Part shown: positions 26,381 to 35,219 of the stretch, piece by piece
How the letters are laid out: each line of letters begins with the position of its first letter
Position numbering within the stretch: position 1 is the stretch's first letter
Assembly (NCBI RefSeq): GCF_000263195.1
Contig: NC_018748.1
Location: forward strand, 620,001 to 684,000
DNA: 64,000 nt
Reading direction: 5' to 3'
DNA from: Emticicia oligotrophica DSM 17448
GTDB taxonomy: Bacteria > Bacteroidota > Bacteroidia > Cytophagales > Spirosomataceae
The notes under the pieces: model-generated
The model's input: the letters and a program-made list of their open reading frames with translations, nothing else
Databases searched by the model: none
What the model was told of the DNA's origin: nothing
Position numbers and translations under genes: made by a program

Positions 26381-26409
26381 AAAAGCCACCTTAAAATAAG
26401 GTGGCTTTT
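26381..26409. terminator. bidirectional terminator
   Basis: Perfect 13-bp stem AAAAGCCACCTTA (26381-26393) / TAAGGTGGCTTTT (26397-26409) with AAA loop, between convergent genes. Confidence 0.92.
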
Positions 26410-26431
26410 ATCATTCAATCGTTTCTGATTT

Positions 26432-27973
26432 TTATTTTTTTCTTGGTAATTTTTCATCTCGCATAGCTGCATTATATACAAATGATGCTACAATAGTTGC
26501 GGCTTGTTTCAAATCTTCAGGCTGAAGGTGGTCATAAGAATCCATGTTTGTATGGTGAGTACGAGTATTGTATTCAATTTCATCTTGAATGAACTGAAAA
26601 CCTGGAATTCCAACACCAACAAATGACAAGTGGTCAGTACCGCCAGTATTTCTTATCGTAACGGTCTTTGCTCCTAAATCATGGAATGGCTCAAACCACT
26701 TAGTAAAAATCGGACGACAAGCTTCATTGCCTTGCAAATAAATACCTCTGATTTTTCCAGTACCATTATCTACATTGAAATAAGCCGCTACTTTTTCGCC
26801 TTCTGCATTGCTTTTCTTAGAATCATTGGCATCTGCTAAATGATTTTTTACATAATTTCTTGAGCCCCAAAGTCCTTGTTCTTCGCCACTCCAAAGAGCT
26901 ATTCTAATCGTACGACGAGGTTGTACATTCAAGGTTTTCAAGATTCTTACAGCTTCCATCATAACTGCCGAACCAGCAGCATTATCTGTAGCACCTGTTG
27001 CACTTTGCCACGAATCAAGGTGAGCACCCAACATCACAACCTCTTCTTTCAATTTAGGGTCTGTGCCCTTAATTTCAGCCAAAACATTATAGCCTCTTAA
27101 GTCTTCAGTATAAAACTTCGTTTTTACGTCTAATTCTAATTTTACAGGAATGCCCGCTTTGGTTAATCTACAAAGCGAAAGATAATCTTCGGCTGTAAGC
27201 ATAATATCGAGTAAACCTTCTGGCTCGTTGGCTTTATAAGAGCCACCACCTGAGACAAACAACGTACCATCTTTACCTCTTGCACTCATGCTCAAAAGTG
27301 CCAAAGCTCCTTCTTTCTTTGCCATATCTTTAGTTTTTGTAGAAAGCATATTCGTTCTACGCATCGCCTGCATCATTGAACGAAAAGCAGTATCTGGTTG
27401 AGTGGTGGCTGTTGCTGAGGCACTTGCCATTTTCTCTAACTCTTCATCTGTATAACGTGTAGCATCTGGTTTGAATGAAGGTTGAATTTTATCGTTTTTA
27501 TAAAGTAAAATAACTTTATCTTTAAGTTTTCCACGATAATTTTCTAGTCCAAGCGTATCGGTTTCGTCAATCAATAAAATTTCTGCTGATTTCAATTTCC
27601 CCTTAGTTCCAGCCGTCCAAGTTTTTGGATACGCTATTAATGGTCGATAATAAGGTTCGGTCATGGCAATGTAGCTTTTCTTCAATTCCCAGCCTTTCCC
27701 AAATTCACCCCATGCTTCTAATTTTGCATCTTCTAAACCCCATTCTGAGAGTTTGTTTTTCGCATAATTAGCAGCTTTCATATAACCTGGAGACCCCTGA
27801 AGACGTGGGCCATTAACATCAGTAAGATTAAAAGCAATATCCATTACTTTTGATTTTTGAAGGCCTTCTTGACGAATCTTCTTCGTCATTTCTAAGTCGA
27901 TTTTTTCTTCTTGGGCTTTGACAGTAGCCACAGAAAACATACTAATGGCAATAAGAGGTAGGAGTTTTTTCAT
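26432..27973 (-). CDS. secreted M28 family metallopeptidase
   Basis: 513 residues. Signal peptide 1-20 (SMFSVATVKA). Residues about 130-290 contain a protease-associated-like insert with a low-complexity Ala/Thr stretch. The M28 catalytic domain (about 295-510) has the zinc ligands His318 (GAHLDSW), Asp330 (GATDNAAGSA), Glu365 with general base Glu364 (SGEEQG), Asp402 and His448 (GGTDHLSF). Such di-zinc enzymes are aminopeptidases or carboxypeptidases in the periplasm or outside. Monocistronic. A CTCAAA-AA-TTTGAG palindrome lies upstream. Confidence 0.93.
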   Translation of the reverse strand: MKKLLPLIAISMFSVATVKAQEEKIDLEMTKKIRQEGLQKSKVMDIAFNLTDVNGPRLQGSPGYMKAANYAKNKLSEWGLEDAKLEAWGEFGKGWELKKSYIAMTEPYYRPLIAYPKTWTAGTKGKLKSAEILLIDETDTLGLENYRGKLKDKVILLYKNDKIQPSFKPDATRYTDEELEKMASASATATTQPDTAFRSMMQAMRRTNMLSTKTKDMAKKEGALALLSMSARGKDGTLFVSGGGSYKANEPEGLLDIMLTAEDYLSLCRLTKAGIPVKLELDVKTKFYTEDLRGYNVLAEIKGTDPKLKEEVVMLGAHLDSWQSATGATDNAAGSAVMMEAVRILKTLNVQPRRTIRIALWSGEEQGLWGSRNYVKNHLADANDSKKSNAEGEKVAAYFNVDNGTGKIRGIYLQGNEACRPIFTKWFEPFHDLGAKTVTIRNTGGTDHLSFVGVGIPGFQFIQDEIEYNTRTHHTNMDSYDHLQPEDLKQAATIVASFVYNAAMRDEKLPRKK

Positions 27974-28101
27974 ATATAGATAAGTTCAGTTTGTTGTGTG
28001 ATAAAGATATAAGTAATATTCGATAGCCTCAAAAATTTGAGATTAATTAGCTTGATAAAGCGATTAACAAAGCATAAAAGCTGATTTGTGTATATTTTTC
28101 T

Positions 28102-28109
28102 TAACTTTG
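28102..28109 (+). promoter_or_regulatory. -7 box (TAACTTTG) of the nucleotidyltransferase gene
   Basis: Exact TAnnTTTG match 25 bp before the ATG at 28134. This makes the upstream in-frame ATG at 28086 impossible as a start and 28116 unlikely. TTTG at 28085-28088 is too close to be a standard -33 element. Confidence 0.45.
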
Positions 28110-28133
28110 AATATAATGCAAATAACATTTGAA

Positions 28134-28925
28134 ATGAACATACAACAAGCCTTTGCACAAAATTGTATTGAAGTTTTAAAAGATGATAGTTCTATCATTG
28201 GACTAGCCGCAGCTGGTTCTTGGATTACAAATGAAATTGATCAATTTTCAGACCTTGATTTGGTTTTAGTAACAAAAGAGAAAATCACGCATGATAAAAA
28301 TTTAATGCTCACTTACGCTAAACGTCTAGGGCATTTTTTATCGGGATTCACGGGCGAACACGTGGGTGAACCTCGTGTGCTGATTTGTTTATACGATTCA
28401 CCTCTTTTGCACGTAGATATTAAGTTTGTTACATTAGAAGAGTTTGCGTATCGAATTGAAAACCCTGTTATTTTGCTCGATACTGACAACCAACTTCAAA
28501 AAATTATTGAACATACTCATTACAATTTCCCTTATCCAGATTATCAGTGGATAGAAGATAGATTCTGGATTTGGGTGCACTATGCCCTCCTCAAAATTGG
28601 ACGTGGTGAATTGACCGAAGCTCTTGATTTTATGGGATTTATGCGAATGGTGGTGCTCGGGCCTCTTCTACATATTAAAAATGAAAACCTGCCGAGAGGA
28701 GTTCGAAAAGTTGAAACACAAATTACCAAAAATGATTTTGCTGATTTGAAAGCAACGATTCCAAGTTATGACCGAAAATCTTTATTAGAAAGTTTATCAA
28801 AAGCCATTGAAATTTATCGAAATTTACGAGTTCAGCTTTTCTCCTCAGAAATACAATTTCAGCAAGAAACTGAACTTAGAGTGATGCAGTATTTCGAAGA
28901 AATAAAGCAAATGAACGATCATTAA
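28134..28925 (+). CDS. nucleotidyltransferase domain protein
   Basis: 263 residues from ATG 28134. Two earlier in-frame ATGs (28086, 28116) lie upstream of or within the probable promoter start region. The N-terminal half has the polymerase-beta-like nucleotidyltransferase motif G-S-x9-D-x-D (AAGSWITNEIDQFSDLDLVL) and a third acidic strand (LLHVDIKFV). The C-terminal half is helical (WVHYALLKIGRGELTEALD). Similar to aminoglycoside adenylyltransferase-like and Min-type nucleotidyltransferases; no partner antitoxin gene is beside it. Substrate unknown. Homologues are sometimes misnamed oxalate:formate antiporter. Confidence 0.82.
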   Translation: MNIQQAFAQNCIEVLKDDSSIIGLAAAGSWITNEIDQFSDLDLVLVTKEKITHDKNLMLTYAKRLGHFLSGFTGEHVGEPRVLICLYDSPLLHVDIKFVTLEEFAYRIENPVILLDTDNQLQKIIEHTHYNFPYPDYQWIEDRFWIWVHYALLKIGRGELTEALDFMGFMRMVVLGPLLHIKNENLPRGVRKVETQITKNDFADLKATIPSYDRKSLLESLSKAIEIYRNLRVQLFSSEIQFQQETELRVMQYFEEIKQMNDH

Positions 28926-28956
28926 TTACCTATTTTTTATTCAAACCTAATCAATT

Positions 28957-29412
28957 ATGCGAAAAACTCTTTCTATTCTCACCTTAATAACTACCCTTAT
29001 GGCTTGTTCAACTACTAATAATACCCAACAACAAGATACTACCAAAGCCGAGCAATCACCGCCGATAGTTGGCAATGATACCGATGAACATGGCTGCAAG
29101 CCTTCAGCTGGTTATCAGTGGTCAGTCTTAAAAAACGATTGTATCAGAATCTTTGAATCAGGACAAAGATTAGACCCAGTTGCCGCTGAATTAGAAAAAT
29201 CCTTTTCGGCTTTTGCTGTTTTCAAATCAGATTCAGCCAAAGAGCAAGTTGAGTTATTCTTAGTGGGTGAAAAAGCATCAGTCATTTTGAATAAAGATGC
29301 TAAAACTAGTCTTTGGAAAAACGATAAATATACGCTTAGCCAAAATAAAGAAGTTTATACCTTGGAAGATGCCAATAAAAAATTGCTATACAAAAGTGGT
29401 GCAGATAAATGA
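28957..29412 (+). CDS. small lipoprotein, unknown function
   Basis: 151 residues. Lipoprotein signal with lipobox LMAC, lipid-bearing Cys17, then a Thr/Gln/Asn-rich linker. The mature part has a CKPSAGYQWSVLKNDCIRIFE segment with two Cys (probable disulfide) and an FESGQRLDP motif seen in Bacteroidota lipoproteins of unknown role. It probably sits in the periplasm or outer membrane. It is 31 bp after the nucleotidyltransferase stop and may share its transcript. Its stop codon overlaps the base of an exceptionally long hairpin. Confidence 0.75.
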   Translation: MRKTLSILTLITTLMACSTTNNTQQQDTTKAEQSPPIVGNDTDEHGCKPSAGYQWSVLKNDCIRIFESGQRLDPVAAELEKSFSAFAVFKSDSAKEQVELFLVGEKASVILNKDAKTSLWKNDKYTLSQNKEVYTLEDANKKLLYKSGADK

Positions 29413-29462
29413 TATAAAGCATTTGTGCCTCATCTCAAAGATGAGGCACAAATGCTTTATAT
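29412..29462. terminator. 24-bp perfect-stem bidirectional terminator
   Basis: Positions 29412-29435 pair without mismatch with 29439-29462, loop CAA. The stem begins on the last base of the lipoprotein stop and ends 3 bp before the TonB receptor stop codon on the other strand. Confidence 0.85.
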
Positions 29463-29465
29463 ACC

Positions 29466-32102
29466 TCAATATTTCAAATCAAAAATTGCTCCCACGTAAA
29501 CAATTCTGCTGATTGGTGCAGAACCATAAACTGTTATGGCATTGGCATTCGTCAAGTTTGTTCCACCTAATCTAAAGGTGGTTTTCAATGGTTTTACTTG
29601 ATAATTTAATTGTGCATCAAGTGTTCCGAAAGCCTTAATTTCTCCCTCATCAAAAGGCATAAAATAAGTATAAGTACTATTCCAGCGATAATTTACGGCA
29701 TATGTTAAGTCATTCGCTAAGACTCCATTAACCCCAATATTAAACTTATGCGTAGGCGTATTAAAACCAGCTATCAAACCTTGAATATCTGATATTTTCG
29801 ACCATGTATAATTTCCATACACACTAACTTGCTTATTTACTCGGTAATCTACACTAATAAATGCACCCTGTGTCGTGACAGGCTTATCAAAATTAGCCCA
29901 AGTTTGGATAAATCTTCCACGAGTACGGTCGCTGACTGGCTTCGCCCAGTCGCCTGTTTTCTTGGCAAAATCACCTGCTGGCACCACGCCATCTTCACGC
30001 CCTTGGAAACGTACAATTCCGATAAAGCCATTATATAAACTTCGATAATAACTCAAATCAACTTGTAAATCTTTACTTAGTAATGCTTTATAGCCCACTT
30101 CCCATGAATTCATTTTTTCTGGAGCTAATTTTGACACTTCATAAGAAGCCGTGCCCGCCGAGTTTAGGCCTTTGAATCCATTTTGAGTATTCCCGATTAA
30201 TAAAATACTACCATAATCTAAGTAAATGAATTGGTCAAGTTGGGCAGGTGCCCGATACGCAGTAGCATAATTTGCTCTAAAATTATGTCGGCCCGCTGCG
30301 TAAACTGCCGAAATACGTGGAGAAAACTTTGTGTCGAAATTCTTAAATGCATCTACCCGAGCAGCCGCAGCAAGCGTTAGCTTTTCATCGAATAACTTTT
30401 GTTGAATTTGCCCATAAGCTCCTGTTTCCCAGTTAATTATCTGGTTACGTTGCTCTGAATTTAATGGAGAATAAATGCCATCCATCAATAAAGTACCGCC
30501 CGATTTTAGAATATATTTACGATAAGCCCCTCCGAGTACAATATTGGTAGTTTTGAGACGAAATTCGCGTTGAGCAGAGAAATCAATATTTCGGGCATTA
30601 TTGGCAAAAGCTGCTCCTTTTATGGTTGCTCCATTGATATTCAAATCTCCAATGCCATTGGCAACTTTCTGAGTGACCGCCTGAAATACTGAATTTGATA
30701 CTCCAACAGGATTGGCCTTAAGTTGAAGGTTTTGGGTGAGATTAAAAGCCAATTTTGCCGCATTTTCTATACTTTGTCCACCTTGTATCGCTGGTAAACT
30801 AAAGCCAAAAGGCACACCTCCATTTACGCCATCGGGTGTATAGACGCCAGCGAGCATACCACCTAAGAATCCATTACCACGAGCGGCAGCAAAAATCTGA
30901 TTCCATGCATTAAAATAATTGGCAGCAATGGTCGGATACGTTCCATTGGCAGGATTGGTCATTCGCATATTCTGTAAAGCATTGGCTACACCGCCCAACT
31001 CATAGGCTTTTCCACCATAATCATAAACCGAATAGGCACGTACAAACCAACGGTCATTCTTCACCTCAAATTTGTGCAAATCATATTCCATTTCTCGCCA
31101 AGCAAAGCGGCTGGTACTTTGAAAAATACCATTTCCGAATGTCTTACGGTATTCATAAGAAGCCCTAGTTTTATCATTAATTTTGAAATGCAAAGAAGGA
31201 TTCAAACGAAGATTTCCTGCTTTAAAATCACCACCAAAGCCAAACTTATTACCATCATTTGCCGTTAATATTTCGCTTTCTTTAAAGCCCGGCATATAGA
31301 TTCTATAAGGCTTTCCATCGTTGTATTTAGTAAAATTAGGGTCGGTAATTGTTGAGCCTATATCACCAAAATAATTAAGTTTATTCCAGCCAAAAGGCGA
31401 ACCATAAGCATTGTTAGCCGCATCAGAACCAGCCAAACCACCTGCTGTTTTGGCCTTAATGGCCGCATCTGATTCACCCAAAAATTCATTCGCTGAAATA
31501 AAATTGGCATTTAGTTTAAAAGCAAAACGTTTGGCAAAAACCTGTGCATATCGAATTTGAGTATCAAATAATAAGCGAGAACCTCCACGAAGCGAGACCG
31601 TAAGCCCTTGGTTTTTAAAAGGGTCTTTTGAAGTCATCAAAACAACACCATTCAATGCACCCGAGCCATACAATGCAGAATTAGCCCCGTAAATAACTTC
31701 GATATTATCTATGTCTAATTCGGGAGTTCCCATCCAGTTACCTCCATAGAGAGACGAAGTTGGCGACATAAACTCCACATTATCAGCCAATTGCAGCAAA
31801 CGCTCGGCCTTAGCACTATTAAAACCGCGTGTACTTAGGCTCGTAACAAACCAACTCGATTGATTGACATCAATACCTTTGTAGCGGGCCAAAGATGAGA
31901 TTAATTCGATATTAGGCGAATTTTGTAATTGTAAAGCCGAAATTTTGGTAACTGAAATAGGGGCTTTGAAGATATTTTCTTCGATTCTGGAAGCAGAAAT
32001 AACCACTTCATTGAGTTTTTGTACGCTATCGAGTTGAGCAGATGCCGAAAAGGCAAATAGTGAAATTAAAATACTGCTAAAAGTTGTAATTGTTTTTTTC
32101 AT
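29466..32102 (-). CDS. TonB-dependent receptor
   Basis: 878 residues. Signal peptide 1-22. There is no carboxypeptidase-like N-terminal domain; the plug starts at once (VQKLNEVVISASRIEENIFKAP, a TonB-box-like strand, then SLARYKGIDVNQSSWFV, LSTRGFNSAKAERLLQLADN, DNIEVIYGANSALYGSGALNG). The long barrel runs to the C-terminal Tyr (VYVGAIFDLKY). A direct plug start is more typical of siderophore, heme or vitamin receptors than of SusC proteins; no SusD gene is present. It follows a LytTR regulator by 88 bp on the same strand. Confidence 0.93.
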   Translation of the reverse strand: MKKTITTFSSILISLFAFSASAQLDSVQKLNEVVISASRIEENIFKAPISVTKISALQLQNSPNIELISSLARYKGIDVNQSSWFVTSLSTRGFNSAKAERLLQLADNVEFMSPTSSLYGGNWMGTPELDIDNIEVIYGANSALYGSGALNGVVLMTSKDPFKNQGLTVSLRGGSRLLFDTQIRYAQVFAKRFAFKLNANFISANEFLGESDAAIKAKTAGGLAGSDAANNAYGSPFGWNKLNYFGDIGSTITDPNFTKYNDGKPYRIYMPGFKESEILTANDGNKFGFGGDFKAGNLRLNPSLHFKINDKTRASYEYRKTFGNGIFQSTSRFAWREMEYDLHKFEVKNDRWFVRAYSVYDYGGKAYELGGVANALQNMRMTNPANGTYPTIAANYFNAWNQIFAAARGNGFLGGMLAGVYTPDGVNGGVPFGFSLPAIQGGQSIENAAKLAFNLTQNLQLKANPVGVSNSVFQAVTQKVANGIGDLNINGATIKGAAFANNARNIDFSAQREFRLKTTNIVLGGAYRKYILKSGGTLLMDGIYSPLNSEQRNQIINWETGAYGQIQQKLFDEKLTLAAAARVDAFKNFDTKFSPRISAVYAAGRHNFRANYATAYRAPAQLDQFIYLDYGSILLIGNTQNGFKGLNSAGTASYEVSKLAPEKMNSWEVGYKALLSKDLQVDLSYYRSLYNGFIGIVRFQGREDGVVPAGDFAKKTGDWAKPVSDRTRGRFIQTWANFDKPVTTQGAFISVDYRVNKQVSVYGNYTWSKISDIQGLIAGFNTPTHKFNIGVNGVLANDLTYAVNYRWNSTYTYFMPFDEGEIKAFGTLDAQLNYQVKPLKTTFRLGGTNLTNANAITVYGSAPISRIVYVGAIFDLKY

Positions 32103-32190
32103 TTTCGTTGGTTTAAATTTTTAGGCAATAGACAAAACAAGGGTCAATAAAATATCTGCTGACCGTTGACAAATGGCTATAAACTAATTT

Positions 32191-32946
32191 CTATTCCTCA
32201 ATCCATTTTTTGAATTGTGTAGCATTTTCTTGGCTGATACTTACTTCAGCTTTTGCAAGGTGCATAAGTTCAAGAGCAATTTTACCCTTAAAAGAAGGTT
32301 TGAAGCTAAGAATGGCATTGATATGCACAATAAATTTGCGGTTTACACGAAAAAAATCTCGACTTGGCAGTTCCACTTCAAGGTCGCTCAGACTTCGTTC
32401 TACCGTATATCGTTCGCCCGATTGGTCTATTAAAAATACAATTCTCGATTCGGTGTAAATAAACGCAATATTTTGAGTTGGAATTACATAATAATTGGTT
32501 CCTTTCTTAGCAATAAGGCGGTCTTTTTGAAAAACACTTTTGTTATTTTTTGAAACATTATCGGCCGAAAAACGCTTCAAAAAATGATTTTTCAGTGCAT
32601 CATATTTATCAAATACTCTCAAAATTTCCTCTCTACCAATAGGTTTTCGCAAGTAGTCGAGGGCATTAAAAATCATGGCTTGCGACCAATACTTATCATA
32701 CGCCGACATAAAAACAACTGGGAAACTCGGATGAATTTCTTGAAAAACCTCAAAAATAAGCCCATCAACTAGTTCTACCTCACACAATGCTAAATCAAAT
32801 GCTACACCCGAACAAAGCAAAGTCTTTAAGTTTTCGTTGGTGCTACAATGCTCAATTTGTGCCATGGCATAATTTTCGGCTATTGTCTGCAACATTAGCT
32901 TTAAATTATTTTCATCTTTTTCTACTAAAAGAATATTCATTGACAA
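32191..32946 (-). CDS. LytTR response regulator with Glu in place of the phospho-acceptor Asp
   Basis: 251 residues. Receiver about 3-125: NILLVEKDENN acidic start, Thr/Ser switch in VVFMSAYDKY, conserved Lys in YLRKPI. The expected acceptor Asp in FDLALCEVELVDG is Glu56 (codon GAG, complement of 32779-32781). LytTR DNA-binding domain about 150-250 (VERSLSDLEVELPSRDFFRV, NRKFIVHINAI). Asp-to-Glu often mimics the phosphorylated state, so constitutive activity is possible (inference). No LytS-type kinase is adjacent. It lies upstream of the TonB receptor and divergent from the CotH-VTC operon, its likely targets. Confidence 0.88.
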   Translation of the reverse strand: MSMNILLVEKDENNLKLMLQTIAENYAMAQIEHCSTNENLKTLLCSGVAFDLALCEVELVDGLIFEVFQEIHPSFPVVFMSAYDKYWSQAMIFNALDYLRKPIGREEILRVFDKYDALKNHFLKRFSADNVSKNNKSVFQKDRLIAKKGTNYYVIPTQNIAFIYTESRIVFLIDQSGERYTVERSLSDLEVELPSRDFFRVNRKFIVHINAILSFKPSFKGKIALELMHLAKAEVSISQENATQFKKWIEE

Positions 32947-33012
32947 TTTGAGTATCGAGATTTCCGCTTTCAGACAGAGAATTTCGGTGTTGGCGAAATA
33001 AAATTTGCGTTA

Positions 33013-33020
33013 CAAAATTA
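33013..33020 (-). promoter_or_regulatory. -7 box (TAATTTTG) upstream of the LytTR gene
   Basis: Complement of CAAAATTA matches TAnnTTTG exactly, 67 bp before the ATG at 32946. No -33 TTG was found at normal spacing. Confidence 0.3.
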
Positions 33021-33139
33021 CGTAGAACAAATTATAATACAGGATTTTGTATTTAAAACGCAATTTTTTATCTAAAAAGGCATCAAAACAACGCTTTGAT
33101 ACATTATTTCGTCTATATCCGAAAACTAACGATACCTTT

Positions 33140-34498
33140 ATGAATCCTTCGAAAATCCTATTGATGTCAGCGGCCATTTGGCTTTTAGCTGCCTGTGTGA
33201 AAAACGCCGAAACGATTACTCCTACTAGCACCAATCCTGACTGGACAACTGAAAGCCACAGTAATGATGCCGACCCAGACTATAATGTCGTCTTTCCTCA
33301 GGATAAAGTAAATACCCTTGAAATAATCATGACCAAACAAACTTGGCAAGAAATTAAAACCGATATGATTTCGGTAAAAGGTGCTGATTTTGGTGCAGGT
33401 GGCAATCAAGGTGGTGGCCCCGGCGGTGTAAATAGTACCACAGAGCCTAAGTATGTATCTGTAACAATGAAGTTCAATAATAAAACATGGAATAACGTTG
33501 GTTTCAGACTCAAAGGTAATTCAAGTTTATCATCAATTTGGCGTAGTGGTATTTATAAACTCCCTTTTCGAATGCAATTCGATGAGTTTGAAGACAAGTA
33601 CCCCGAAATTAAAGACCAACGCTTTTATGGTTTCAAAGAAGTTTCGATGTCACCCGCATTCAAGGATAATTCTTTGATTAGAGAAAAAGTAACAGCCGAT
33701 ATTTTCCGAATGGCTGGAATTCCTGCTGCACAAACGTCCTTCTATAAAGTATATATCAATTTTGGCGATGGACTTAAATACTGTGGTGTTTATACCATGA
33801 TTGAGGCCATTGAAGACAATATGCTCAAAGCTCAATTTGGTGAAGAAAAAGGCAATCTTTATAAGCCAGAATCAACATTTCAGAGTTTTTCACAAGCTCA
33901 ATTCGAAAAGAAAAATAATGAAGATACAGCCGACTGGAGCGATATACAAGCAGTCATTACCACATTAAACGCTTCTACTCGTACTTCTAACCCTACCCAA
34001 TGGCGAGAAAACCTAGAAAAGGTCTTTAATATGGACCATTTTATCAAGTGGTTGGCGGTTAATTCTACGCTTGTCAACTGGGATACTTACGGCGGAATGG
34101 CACATAATCACTATCTATATAATCATTCAACTAAAAAACTCATGTGGATTCCGTGGGATAACAATGAAGCTCTTACTTCGCAAACTCGTGTGCAGTTATC
34201 GCTGGCAGGAGTTGCCAATAGTTGGCCACTGATTAATTATGTAGCCAACGACCCTATCTATTATGTCAAATACAAGGCCTATGTAAAAGATTTTAACGAT
34301 AACGTTTTCACTACAAATAAAATGAACGAACTTTTCGATAAAGCCACTAATTTGATTACGCCTTATGTAAATGGCACAGAAAAAGAAGAAAAGCCATATT
34401 CAAATCTTACCAATACTGCCAGTTTCACAGCGGCTTTACCAGTTTTAAAACAACACGTAGTTGGTAGAAATCAGGCCGTTGCCAGCTTCTTGAAATAA
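33140..34498 (+). CDS. CotH kinase family lipoprotein
   Basis: 452 residues from ATG 33140. The frame extends to 33047, but only the later ATG gives a lipoprotein signal with lipobox LAAC (Cys19). A Gly-rich insert (FGAGGNQGGGPGG) precedes the CotH kinase-like domain: WNNVGFRLKGNSS, YKLPFRMQFDEFE, FYGFKEVSMSP, LIREKVTADIFRMAGIPAA, CGVYTMIEAIED and the metal-binding-like MWIPWDNNEAL. CotH of Bacillus is an atypical protein kinase of the spore coat; in other bacteria its substrates are unknown. It is anchored in the envelope. First gene of the run CotH - repeat protein - VTC - DUF4956 - DUF2490 x2. Confidence 0.9.
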   Translation: MNPSKILLMSAAIWLLAACVKNAETITPTSTNPDWTTESHSNDADPDYNVVFPQDKVNTLEIIMTKQTWQEIKTDMISVKGADFGAGGNQGGGPGGVNSTTEPKYVSVTMKFNNKTWNNVGFRLKGNSSLSSIWRSGIYKLPFRMQFDEFEDKYPEIKDQRFYGFKEVSMSPAFKDNSLIREKVTADIFRMAGIPAAQTSFYKVYINFGDGLKYCGVYTMIEAIEDNMLKAQFGEEKGNLYKPESTFQSFSQAQFEKKNNEDTADWSDIQAVITTLNASTRTSNPTQWRENLEKVFNMDHFIKWLAVNSTLVNWDTYGGMAHNHYLYNHSTKKLMWIPWDNNEALTSQTRVQLSLAGVANSWPLINYVANDPIYYVKYKAYVKDFNDNVFTTNKMNELFDKATNLITPYVNGTEKEEKPYSNLTNTASFTAALPVLKQHVVGRNQAVASFLK

Positions 34499-34715
34499 AA
34501 AATATATACAAAACTTATTTGTACGTTTCAAATAATGCGTTTTGCATTAATTTAATGAACTGATTTTCTTGACAAAATTGCTTTAAATAAAGAATAGTCT
34601 CTACAAATCAAGAAAAATAACCGTTGGTAAATACAAACTATTAAAACCATCTAAGTCAATTATCTTTACAGATTGGTATCTTTTAAAAAACCATGTGAAT
34701 ATAAAAATAAGTAAT

Positions 34716-35189
34716 ATGAAAATCCTAATCCTGCTTTTAATGCCATTCAGTCTTTGGGCACAGTCGAAAAAAGACATTCGTAAAAATGGTGTAAAAGGCA
34801 TTACAGAAGTAGTCTTAGAATATGAAAATGGTAAAGAAGTAGTACACAATGATGTTGTAAGAAAATTCGATAAAGAAGGCGAGACTATTCTTGAAATAAA
34901 TTATGATAAAAATGGCATTTTGAAGGCAAAAACTGCCAATAAGTTCAACAAAGATGGTAATAAAACTGAAGAAATTGTTTATGATTCCGCAGGCCGACAA
35001 ATTAGTAAAGAAGTGTATAAATATAATGGCGAAGGAGAGAAAATTGAAGAAATACAATACGATGGAAAAAATACCATAGTTGCCAAAACATCGTATGTAA
35101 TTAATAATAAAGGACTTAGAAGTGAAAAACGCACCTATGATGCCAACGGGAAATTAATCCAGAGCAAAAAATACATTTATGAATTTTAG
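34716..35189 (+). CDS. secreted YD-repeat-like protein, unknown function
   Basis: 157 residues from ATG 34716 (an earlier in-frame ATG at 34695 would break the signal peptide). Signal peptide KILILLLMPFSLWAQ. The mature part is made of about five approx. 22-residue repeats of charged strands (FDKEGETILEINYDKNG, FNKDGNKTEEIVYDSAG, YNGEGEKIEEIQYDGKN), resembling RHS/YwqK-type YD repeats. Likely a small beta-rich periplasmic or surface protein. It is 30 bp upstream of the VTC gene and probably in its operon; whether it shares the CotH transcript (217-bp gap) is unclear. Confidence 0.7.
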   Translation: MKILILLLMPFSLWAQSKKDIRKNGVKGITEVVLEYENGKEVVHNDVVRKFDKEGETILEINYDKNGILKAKTANKFNKDGNKTEEIVYDSAGRQISKEVYKYNGEGEKIEEIQYDGKNTIVAKTSYVINNKGLRSEKRTYDANGKLIQSKKYIYEF

Positions 35190-35219
35190 ACCTGAACTTC
35201 AAAAAACAATGTCTAAACA

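Noticed and set aside
28134-28925. nucleotidyltransferase as the toxin of a MNT/HEPN toxin-antitoxin pair
   Set aside because: No HEPN-domain partner is adjacent; the next gene is a lipoprotein, and the protein is longer than MNT antitoxins.
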